This document shows positions 1 to 7,700 of a stretch of DNA of 13,312 nucleotides, one piece after another. The notes under the pieces were generated by a model. It saw nothing but the letters and a program-made list of their open reading frames with translations, was not told the DNA's origin and did not search any database. Each line of letters begins with the position of its first letter. Positions within the stretch are counted from its first letter, which is position 1. Both the position numbers and the translations under genes were made by a program. The stretch is from Hyphomicrobium sp. (lineage in GTDB: Bacteria; Pseudomonadota; Alphaproteobacteria; Rhizobiales; Hyphomicrobiaceae): assembly GCA_030598645.1 (NCBI GenBank), contig JAUVPN010000023.1, positions 1-13,312 on the forward strand. Reading direction: 5' to 3'.

Positions 1-1
1 C

Positions 2-76
2 CACCCACAGGTTTCAGAGCTGTTTACCGAAGACGACCAAGGCGGGTACCAGGCACTTTACCTTCAGTCTCACTAG
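2..76 (+). CDS. C-terminal end of an unidentified protein (partial, runs off the left edge)
   Basis: An open frame enters from the left edge and ends at a TAG at 74-76. It encodes 24 residues, ending QALYLQSH. The residue mix looks like real protein, and a strong hairpin terminator begins about 32 bases after the stop, which supports a genuine gene end. The other forward frame that stays open here reads on through the terminator stem and is less likely. I do not recognise the family from this tail. The gene converges on the IalB-family gene to its right. Confidence 0.55.
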   Translation, partial: HPQVSELFTEDDQGGYQALYLQSH

Positions 77-108
77 ATCGAATGATCGAAAACGCTCTGG
101 CAAAGACA

Positions 109-138
109 AAGCCGCCCGGCGCGCTGGCCGGGCGGCTT
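109..138. terminator. Bidirectional rho-independent terminator between convergent genes
   Basis: A perfect 12-bp inverted repeat, AAGCCGCCCGGC (109-120) and GCCGGGCGGCTT (127-138), encloses a 6-base loop. On the - strand the stem is followed by TTTGTCTTT, a broken T tract. On the + strand it is followed by the AT-rich CAATATTGTT. It lies between the stop of the left-edge gene (76) and the stop of the IalB-family gene (178), so it can end transcription from both sides. The minus-strand T tract is the better one. Confidence 0.85.
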
Positions 139-177
139 CAATATTGTTCGTGCTTGTCCGTCGATTAAGAACGCAGA

Positions 178-996
178 TTACTTCTTCTTTGCTGCTCCTC
201 CAGCGCCAGGCTGCGGCGGGAGGAGCTTCATCTGTTCCTTCTTCATGGCATCAGCTTGCCTCTTGCGGATTTGTGCCATCAGCTGGCCGCGCGCTTTAGC
301 GTATTCCTTATTGTCCACCGGCTTGCCACCATATGCCTCAGGGAACCCTCCAAGGGGCACAGGAAAACCAATGGGTTTTGCTGCCGCGTTCATTGCAATC
401 ACCATGATGCCGCCGCCAGACTTCATCTGATCCACTATTTCTTTTGTGGCCATCGTCTCAGCCGTACAACCGGCGGCGTGGCAGAGCGAAAACTTCAGCG
501 CCACGGGCTTTAATTTCTTCTCGTCGATCTTTTCGTTCTTGGAGGCTTTTGCCCACTGGTCCTTAGTATAGACTGCGGCGCGAATGCCAGGCGGAATGGC
601 CATTCCAAGCGGCACCATGATCATGAGGCTCTTTTTATCTGAACCGTCGATCTCACGAATTGCAGCCGACACCAAGACCGCTCCGGTATTGCCGTCTAAC
701 CGCTCGTGGTGGGTAAGACAGATATTTTTTTCTTCTTTGACCTCTTTCCCATCTTTGCCTGGTCGGCTCATCGGCGCCTTTTCGCAGAGCTTGACCCACG
801 CACTCTTCTGTTGCTGGTTCGTGGTTACTGATGCTGTGGGCGGCACACCCTTCTTGGCCGCCGCCTTTTTTTGCGCCAAGGCCGGCGATCCAGCCACCAC
901 AACCGCAAAACCGACAGACGCGCAAACAACAGCGGCACGGTGACCAAACCGCCCGATGGCTGATGGGTGCGAAACTGAATATGCCATGGAATTCAT
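178..996 (-). CDS. Invasion-associated locus B (IalB) family secreted protein
   Basis: A 272-residue exported protein. The N-terminus has a basic stretch, a hydrophobic core (about 21-36) and a signal peptidase site after ALA (39-41), so the mature protein starts near Q42. A Lys/Ala-rich linker (43-65) leads into the IalB-like domain (about 66-230). That domain has four cysteines, C71, C93, C172 and C177, fitting the family's disulphides, and a GMAIPPGI segment at 131-138. The C-terminal 40 residues are Lys/Gln/Arg-rich and end in KKK. IalB was named for Bartonella erythrocyte invasion, but homologues are widespread in free-living Hyphomicrobiales and their role is unclear, so virulence should not be inferred. 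Two start codons are possible: ATG 996 (Shine-Dalgarno only 3 bases away) and ATG 987 (12 bases away). The signal peptide fits both. Confidence 0.85.
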   Translation of the reverse strand: MNSMAYSVSHPSAIGRFGHRAAVVCASVGFAVVVAGSPALAQKKAAAKKGVPPTASVTTNQQQKSAWVKLCEKAPMSRPGKDGKEVKEEKNICLTHHERLDGNTGAVLVSAAIREIDGSDKKSLMIMVPLGMAIPPGIRAAVYTKDQWAKASKNEKIDEKKLKPVALKFSLCHAAGCTAETMATKEIVDQMKSGGGIMVIAMNAAAKPIGFPVPLGGFPEAYGGKPVDNKEYAKARGQLMAQIRKRQADAMKKEQMKLLPPQPGAGGAAKKK

Positions 997-1000
997 GAAC

Positions 1001-1013
1001 CTCTCTCAGAGAG
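1001..1013 (-). promoter_or_regulatory. Palindrome over the ialB-like ribosome binding site
   Basis: Read on the - strand this is CTCTCTGAGAGAG, followed by GTTC and the ATG at 996. The right arm is the purine-rich Shine-Dalgarno stretch and the left arm is its complement. The mRNA could fold into a 5-bp hairpin with a 3-base loop that covers part of the ribosome binding site. The same palindrome could instead be a protein-binding site. The symmetry is seen directly; any role is inferred. Confidence 0.35.
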
Positions 1014-1107
1014 CCGGCCCCGCCAGCTCAACCCCTCGTTTGGCGCGTTTGAATAGCGCCCGCACCAAGGCGCCCTGGAGCGCCTACTAAAGGCGCACTA
1101 AGGCCGC

Positions 1108-1120
1108 GATTGCGGCAATC
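1108..1120. repeat. 13-bp palindrome GATTGC-G-GCAATC
   Basis: A perfect 6-bp inverted repeat around one central base lies near the middle of the divergent intergenic region. It is flanked by GGCC on both sides (1102-1105 and 1124-1127). A dyad of this size between divergent genes is the sort of site a dimeric regulator binds, but no regulator gene is in the window and chance cannot be excluded. Confidence 0.3.
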
Positions 1121-1315
1121 CCGTGGCCAGTAGATTAGGTGCCCTGTAATCCCCAAATTCGTTAGGCACAAACGTGCTATTAGCCCTGCTCTGGTCAGAC
1201 ATCGTGACGTACGACGGACGGGCAGGGACTCTGCCACAAGATATGGTAAAGGCCGCTTTATGCGTAGCTGAGGTATGTCTCCAGCTTGCACCCCGCAATA
1301 GGTATGCCGCCAGGC

Positions 1316-1323
1316 AGGAAAGG
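1316..1323 (+). promoter_or_regulatory. Ribosome binding site of the substrate-binding protein gene
   Basis: AGGAAAGG serves two possible starts in the same frame. AGGA lies 6 bases before TTG 1326, and AAAGG lies 11 bases before ATG 1335. ATG is preferred here because it is the commoner codon and gives a normal signal peptide, but TTG has the better spacing. Confidence 0.5.
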
Positions 1324-1334
1324 CCTTGTACAGA

Positions 1335-3134
1335 ATGAAGTGCGCCTTGATGATGGCCCTGCCTCCACTGTTGGCGTTGATAGCCAGCGCATGGCCTTCG
1401 TATGCGCAGCCGGCCCATGGCATTGCCATGCACGGCACCCCTAAGCAGCCGGCCAATTTCAGGCACTATTCGTACGTCAATCCAGATGCCCCTAAAGGTG
1501 GGCGAGTCGTACTCAACACCTACGGTTCTTTCGACAGCCTCAACCCCCTTATTATAAAGGGTGAACCGGTCGCCGGCATCCGCGAGTACGTCTATGAGAG
1601 CCTCATGGCTCGCGGTCTCGACGAACCCTTCACGCTCTATGGCCTCGTGGCGGAAAGCGTTGAGGTCCCAGACGATCGAAGCTCAATCACTTTCAATATC
1701 AACCCCAAAGCGCGTTTCTCAGACGGTAGGTCTATCACCGCCGACGATGTGCTCTTCTCATGGGAACTTTTAAAGGAAAAGGGCAGGCCCAACCATCGCA
1801 CGTACTATAGCAAGGTAGCGAAAGCGGAGCGGCTGTCGGATCAAGCGGTGCGCTTCACGTTTGATGCTGAGGGTGATCGGGAAATTCCGCTGATCCTCGG
1901 GCTAATGCCGGTGTTGCCGCGCCACTTGATCGATGCGGAGACGTTTGATGCTACAAGCCTGAAAGCACCCGTAGGCTCAGGCCCCTATCGCGTCGCCAAG
2001 GTCGATCCTGGACGCTCCATAACCTATCAGCGCAACCCAAACTATTGGGGCAAAGATCTTCCAGTAAACCGCGGCCGCTTCAACTTTGATGAGATCCGCT
2101 TCGATTATTTCCGTGAAGGCTCAGTGATGTTTGAGGCTTTCAAGACCGGTCAGCTCAACGTTTGGCCAGAAGAGGATCCCCGCCGCTGGGCGAACGGCTA
2201 TGACTTCCCCGCTGTGAGGGACGGGCGCGTTGTAAAGCGCACGTTCGACATCGGCCTTCCCGCCGGCATGACAGCATTGGTTTTCAACACGCGCCGGGCG
2301 GTCTTTGCCGACCCGCGCGTGCGTCGAGCGCTAATACTTCTCTTCGATTTCGAGTGGATCAACCGAACGCTCTATGCTGGTCTGTTCAAACGCACCCAGA
2401 GCTATTTTGAGCGGTCCAGCCTTTCCTCAGCTGGCCGGGCGGCAGATGCACGTGAGCGCGCTCTGCTGGCGCCTTATGCAGCTGATGTAAAGCCAGAGAT
2501 CATGGAGGGCACCTACCGGTTTCCGCAGAGCAGCGGCAGCGGGCGCAACCGCAAGAACCAACGCGCCGCTTTCAAACTTCTAAAGGACGCTGGCTATGAG
2601 CTTAAGGACGGCAGGCTAATCAACATACAGACAGGCCGTCAGCTTGAATTTGAGATCCTAGCGGCCTCCACAACGCAAGAGGGCCTCTTGCTGAGCTTTG
2701 CCCGCGACGTAGAACGACTCGGCATCAAGGTCAACATACGCGTCGTCGACAGTGCACAGTATCAGTCGCGGCTTACAGATTACGACTACGACATGATCCA
2801 GAGCACTTGGTCGTCCTCCCTGTCACCAGGGAATGAGCAGCTATTTCGATGGTCAGAGGCATCTGCCAAGACGCCTGGCACTTATAATTTTTCTGGCGTA
2901 GAGAACCCGGCCGCCGACGCCATGATCCAAGCCCTGCTCGAAGCAAAGAGCGAGGAAGAGTTTGTCTCCGCCGTACGGGCACTCGACCGTGTACTACTGT
3001 CCGGCGATTACGTAATTCCGCTCTTCCACGTCCCCAAGCAGTGGCTCGCCCATTGGACGCACCTGAAGCACCCAGAGAACACGCCGCTGTTCGGCTACAA
3101 TCTCGACAGCTGGTGGTCAGCGGAGAGCCGATGA
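1335..3134 (+). CDS. ABC transporter periplasmic substrate-binding protein, YejA-like (peptide/microcin C type, family 5)
   Basis: A periplasmic solute-binding protein of the SBP_bac_5 group. From ATG 1335 it has 599 residues (602 from TTG 1326), the usual length for YejA-like proteins. The signal peptide is MKCALMMALPPLLALIASAW and ends SYA|Q. It is followed by the YejA-like stretch YVNPDAPKGG (50-59 in the long numbering) and FDSLNPLIIKG. The core includes LVAESVEVPDD, ARFSDGRSITADDVLFSW, SGPYRVAKVDPGRSITY and YWGKDLPVNRG, and later YDYDMIQSTWSSSLSPGNEQ. The family feeds oligopeptides, or microcin C in Escherichia coli, to the YejBEF permease/ATPase. No yejB, yejE or yejF gene follows, so this is an orphan binding protein here. 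Downstream, the acyl-CoA synthetase starts 4 bases after the TGA, suggesting co-transcription. The exact ligand is unknown. Confidence 0.88.
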   Translation: MKCALMMALPPLLALIASAWPSYAQPAHGIAMHGTPKQPANFRHYSYVNPDAPKGGRVVLNTYGSFDSLNPLIIKGEPVAGIREYVYESLMARGLDEPFTLYGLVAESVEVPDDRSSITFNINPKARFSDGRSITADDVLFSWELLKEKGRPNHRTYYSKVAKAERLSDQAVRFTFDAEGDREIPLILGLMPVLPRHLIDAETFDATSLKAPVGSGPYRVAKVDPGRSITYQRNPNYWGKDLPVNRGRFNFDEIRFDYFREGSVMFEAFKTGQLNVWPEEDPRRWANGYDFPAVRDGRVVKRTFDIGLPAGMTALVFNTRRAVFADPRVRRALILLFDFEWINRTLYAGLFKRTQSYFERSSLSSAGRAADARERALLAPYAADVKPEIMEGTYRFPQSSGSGRNRKNQRAAFKLLKDAGYELKDGRLINIQTGRQLEFEILAASTTQEGLLLSFARDVERLGIKVNIRVVDSAQYQSRLTDYDYDMIQSTWSSSLSPGNEQLFRWSEASAKTPGTYNFSGVENPAADAMIQALLEAKSEEEFVSAVRALDRVLLSGDYVIPLFHVPKQWLAHWTHLKHPENTPLFGYNLDSWWSAESR

Positions 3135-3138
3135 CCCG

Positions 3139-4722
3139 ATGCCATCGCAAGGCATGACATCCCACACCACGAAAGAAACAGCGCTGCGCCGCTTCAACAT
3201 GTCAGCCTACTGCATCGGGCGTGCGGCCGCGCGGAAACCTAACGCTCACGCGCTTGTTGTGGTGCACGAGGCCAGTGCAACGGCCCCGGCCGAAATCTGG
3301 ACCTTCGCGCAGTTGGAAGAAGCGGTGCTGCGCGTTTCGAACGGCCTCAAAGCGTCGGGCCTCGCGCCCGGCGCGCGCATACTCGTTCGACTCGAAAACA
3401 CCAGCACCTACGCGTTACTGTTCTTTGGAGCTATCGCGGGCGGCTTTGTCCCCATTCCAACGTCGGCGCAACTCACGGGGCCAGAGATACAATTTCTCCT
3501 TAATGACAGCGGTGCCGAGGCCATCGTTATTGGCGATAGCCTAGGTCTAGGTCGTGACACGCTGCCGGACGGGCTAAGGGTATACTCCACCCCGGACATC
3601 TCGGAAATGATCACGAAAGGCCAGCGGCAAACATGGGCTGATACGATAGCCGATGACCCTGCCTTCTTGATCTACACCTCGGGAACAACAGCGACGCCCA
3701 AGGGCGTCCTGCACGCCCACCGTTCAGCCTTCGGGCGGCGGCCCATGTATCAAGGCTGGTACGACATTAAGCCCGAAGATCGTATAATGCACGCCGGTGC
3801 CTTCAACTGGACCTATACGTTGGGAACAGGGCTCACTGACCCCTGGGCCAACGGCGCCACCGCCATCATCTATACAGGTGAAAAGGATCCTTCCTTGTGG
3901 CCCCGGCTTATTACTCAAACCGGCGCCACGCTCTTTGCGGCGGTGCCGGGGATCTATCGGCAGATCCTGAAATACGCCAAACCTAAGCGCTGTGATCTTA
4001 GCGCGCTTCGTCACGGGCTTGTTGCTGGCGAGAGACCTCCACCGGGATTATTCGAGGAATGGACCGCGGAGACAGGGAAAGAACTTTACGAGGCGCTCGG
4101 CATGAGCGAGATCTCCACTTTTGTGTCCTCAAGCCCCGCAGTACCACGCAAGAGGGGGGCCGTCGGCAAGCCGCAACCAGGGCGCCACGTCGCTATCTTG
4201 CCGCGTGACAGTGGAACCGAACCGCTGGGGGCCCACGAAGATGGCCTACTTGCTGTAAACCGATTTGATCCCGGGCTCATGCTTGGTTATTGGAACCGCC
4301 CAGACGAAGAAACCGCCGTCTATCGCGGCGAGTGGTTTATTGGCGGTGACCTCGCGGTGATGGACGACGACGGTTATGTTTCGCACCTCGGGCGCGCCAA
4401 CGACATGATGAATGCACTCGGCTATCGCGTCTCGCCGCTTGAAGTGGAGGCGGCACTTGCCGAACACCCGGACATCGCGGAAGTCGGTTGCGCCGAACTC
4501 TCTGTGCGCCACGACGTCAGTGTGATCGCTGCCTTTATCGTTCCGGCTACCAACGTACGTCCGGATACCGCTGACATCATGAGCTTTGCTGCTGAAAGGC
4601 TCGCGCCTTACAAGCGCCCGCGCGAAATCATTATCGTAGAAAATCTGCCACGCACACCTAACGGAAAGTTGATGCGCTCTGCGCTGACGCTTTCAGCCGG
4701 AGTGCAGACGGCGAAGACCTAA
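3139..4722 (+). CDS. AMP-forming acyl-CoA synthetase (ANL superfamily)
   Basis: A 527-residue cytoplasmic ligase that should activate a carboxylic acid with ATP and load it on CoA through an acyl-adenylate. Core motifs are intact: the phosphate-binding loop YTSGTTATPKG (179-189), YEALGMSE (317-324), GEWFIGGDLA with D404, and the C-terminal PRTPNGK with catalytic K510. The overall form resembles medium-chain, benzoate and acetate-type CoA ligases; the substrate cannot be read from sequence. One oddity: the A8 hinge motif reads GRANDMMNALGYR (418-430), with N421 where related enzymes usually have Asp or Lys. The start at ATG 3139 is 4 bases past the upstream stop, with GGAGAG 11 bases before it. 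M6 and M21 are alternative starts. The gene converges on mfd with 4 bp between stops and no terminator. Confidence 0.88.
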   Translation: MPSQGMTSHTTKETALRRFNMSAYCIGRAAARKPNAHALVVVHEASATAPAEIWTFAQLEEAVLRVSNGLKASGLAPGARILVRLENTSTYALLFFGAIAGGFVPIPTSAQLTGPEIQFLLNDSGAEAIVIGDSLGLGRDTLPDGLRVYSTPDISEMITKGQRQTWADTIADDPAFLIYTSGTTATPKGVLHAHRSAFGRRPMYQGWYDIKPEDRIMHAGAFNWTYTLGTGLTDPWANGATAIIYTGEKDPSLWPRLITQTGATLFAAVPGIYRQILKYAKPKRCDLSALRHGLVAGERPPPGLFEEWTAETGKELYEALGMSEISTFVSSSPAVPRKRGAVGKPQPGRHVAILPRDSGTEPLGAHEDGLLAVNRFDPGLMLGYWNRPDEETAVYRGEWFIGGDLAVMDDDGYVSHLGRANDMMNALGYRVSPLEVEAALAEHPDIAEVGCAELSVRHDVSVIAAFIVPATNVRPDTADIMSFAAERLAPYKRPREIIIVENLPRTPNGKLMRSALTLSAGVQTAKT

Positions 4723-4726
4723 CAGC

Positions 4727-7700
4727 TTACGCCGCCTTCCGCGCTTCAGCAGCAATTCCGGCAAGCCTGTTTATGAGCGAGCGGACACCTTTGAGACGTT
4801 CCTCGGGCAAATCCCACTCGCCCTTGAAGACGACCCTCTGATCGGGCTGCACCTTGACGCGCCCTCGCGAAGACTGCACCAACGCAACGAGTCCTTCCGG
4901 GTTAGCGAATTCGTTTTTATGAAAGCCGATAACGGCACCTTTCGGTCCGGAATCCACTTGCGCGATACCAGCTTGTCGGCACAGTCCCTTGATCTCCATC
5001 ACATCTAGCAGATGTCCGACTTCCTCGGGCAGCTCCCCGAAGCGATCGACCAACTCGGCGGCAAAGGCGTCAATCTCCGCGCGCGTCTCAAGGGTCGACA
5101 GGCGCCGGTAAAGACCGAGCCTGAGTTGCAGGTCCGCGACGAAAGTCTCTGGGATGAGAACCGCGGTACCAAGCGATATGGCGGGGCTCCATTGCTCGGC
5201 ATCGACGTCTGCGTCACCGCCCTTCATGGAAGCCACGGCCTCTTCCAACATCGACTGGTAAAGCTCAAAACCAACCTCGCGAATGTGGCCTGACTGCTCC
5301 TCGCCCAGGAGGTTTCCGGCCCCGCGGATGTCGAGATCGTGTGAAGCAAGAGAAAAACCGGCGCCGAGCGTGTCAAGCGATTGCAAAACTTTAAGGCGCT
5401 TCTCCGCGGCCTCTGTTAAGCGTTTTCCGACCTGTATCGTGAAATAGGCGTAGGCTCGCGTCTTGGATCGGCCAACGCGGCCGCGCAGCTGATAGAGCTG
5501 CGCTAAGCCGAACATATCAGCGCGATGAACGATCAGCGTATTCGCGTTGGGTAGGTCTAGACCAGACTCCACAATCGCCGTCGACAAGAGAACATCGTAA
5601 CGTCCTTCATAGAACGCGGTCATCACGTCCTCCAGCTCGCCGGGTGTCATCTGGCCTGTAGCGCGCGCAAAGGTGAGCTCCGGCACTGCTTCGCGCAGAA
5701 AATCAGAGACCTCATCGAGATCGGCGATGCGTGGTGCCACATAGAATGACTGGCCGCCGCGATAGCGTTCCCGGCGCAGCGCATCACGCACAATCACGGG
5801 GTCGAAAGGCGATATGTAGGTTCTGACAGCCAGCCGATCGATAGGCGGCGTGGTGATCAACGACAGCTCTCGCACTCCTGACAAGGCGAGTTGTAATGTG
5901 CGGGGGATAGGTGTCGCCGATAACGTGAGAACATGAACGTCTTCTCTTAGGCGCTTTATGCGTTCCTTGTGCGTTACGCCGAAATGCTGTTCCTCATCGA
6001 TGATCAGCAACCCAAGCCGCCGGAAACCAACTGTCTTGCCAAGTAGCGCATGCGTACCGATGATAATGTCGACTTTTCCGCTCTTAAGGTCCTCCTTTAC
6101 CTGCGACAACTCCTTAGGTCCGACAAGGCGAGACGCTTGAGAAATTTTAACGGGTAAGCCCTGAAAGCGTTCGGTAAACGTCTTGAAATGCTGCCGAGCG
6201 AGCAGCGTGGTCGGTACGACGACTGCAACTTGAAAACCGTTCATCGCAGCAACAAGTGCCGCACGCAAAGCGACTTCTGTCTTGCCGAAGCCAACGTCAC
6301 CGCAGACCAGACGATCCATGGGGCGGCCCGAGTTGAGGTCTGCCAGAACAGCCTCGATAGATGAGTCCTGATCCTCCGTCTCCTCATAAGGAAAGCGGGC
6401 AACAAATTCATCGTAAGCCCCTTCCGGCGCGCCCATTGCTGGTGCTTCCTTGAGCTGACGCAGTGCGGCAATCTTGATCAACTCAGCGGCAATCTCACGC
6501 AACCGTTTCTTTAGGCGAGACTTACGCGATTGCCATGCAACGCCGCCCAGCCGGTCGAGCTGTGAGCCCGCCTCGTCCGTTCCATATCGCGACAGAAGCT
6601 CGATATTCTCCACGGGTAAAAATAGCTTGTCGCCGCCGGCATACTGCAGCTCGAGACAATCGTGTGGGGCGGCAAGCACGGTGATGGTCTTGAGACCCGA
6701 GAAGCGCCCAATGCCATGATCGGCGTGCACCACAAGATCACCAATCGATAGGCTCGTTGCCTCGGTAAGCACGTCGACGGCGGAACGCGCCTTGCGACGC
6801 GGTCGCACAAGTCGGTCCCCCAGAATGTCCTGCTCGCCGATGATAACAAACTCCGGCGTCTCGAATCCCTGTTCCAGTCCGAGAACGGCAAGCGCGGTTG
6901 TCGTGACGGGCAACGCCAGCGCCTCGGCATAGCTATTCACCTTATGCGCGTCGCCAAGCCCATGACCGGCCAGAAGCGTGCTCAACCGCTCGCGCGCGCC
7001 CGACGTCCAGGCAGCTATAATGACCCGCCTGTTGTCATTCTGAATTCTGCGAATGTGGGCGACAACGGAGTCAAAGACGTTGACATCACCCTGCTGGCGC
7101 TCGGCCTCGAAAGTCCGTCCCGATCGACCATGCCGAGAGCGTACGTTCGGCGCCTCAGCCTCCTCGAACGGTGTCAACCGATGGGTGGCATGCGCCTCCA
7201 GGGATTCGGCCCAGGCTGGCCCATCAAGAAACATGCAGTCTGGCGGAATAGGTTTGTAGGGCGGTGCCCCAAATGTTTGCTCTTCTAGGGCCTCCTGGCG
7301 GGCATCATAGTGTTCGGCAATTTGCTCAAAGCGGCGCTTCACAGCCTCGTCGGCAAGATGATCGAGGCTCACAGGCGCGCCTGGGAGATAGTCGAATAGC
7401 GTCTCTAGGTGATCGTGGAATAGTGGCAACCAGTGCTCTTGGCCGGGATAACGCTGACCTGCGCTGACGGCTTCGTAGAGTGGATCGTCACCTGTGGCCC
7501 CGCCGAACAGCTCGACATAGCGGCTTCGAAAGAGCTTTTCAGCTTCCTCGCCGAACGCAACTTCACTAACGGGAAGCAATGCCAACTTTCTCACGGTGTT
7601 GGTCGTGCGCTGGGTTTGCACCTCAAAAGCCTTGATCGCCTCCACCGTGTCACCGAAAAAGTCGAGGCGAACCGGACTTGATCGACCTGGTGGAAAGAGG

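Larger units (their letters stand above)
997..1325. other. Divergent intergenic region with short palindromes, no gene recognised
   Basis: This 330-bp stretch separates the IalB-family gene (-) from the substrate-binding protein gene (+), so it should hold both promoters. I see no tRNA and no convincing -35/-10 pair on either strand. It does hold several short inverted repeats: 1001-1013, 1068-1085 (AGGCGC, 6-base loop, GCGCCT), 1108-1120, and 1221-1235 (GGCAG, 5-base loop, CTGCC). Minus-strand reading frames that cross it also run into the start of the substrate-binding gene and look like shadows. A 31-codon + strand frame at 1243-1338 has no ribosome binding site. Confidence 0.6.

Noticed and set aside
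178..996. Reading the IalB-family gene as evidence of a pathogen
   Set aside because: The family is widespread in free-living Hyphomicrobiales, and nothing else in the window points to virulence.
1028..1466. Two overlapping - strand open frames across the intergenic region and the start of the binding-protein gene
   Set aside because: They overlap the signal peptide of a well-supported + strand gene, have Cys/Arg/Trp-rich translations and match no family I know.
6944..7681. Several + strand frames of 67-114 codons inside mfd
   Set aside because: They are shadows of the mfd coding frame in GC-rich DNA. The mfd frame is intact and carries all domains.
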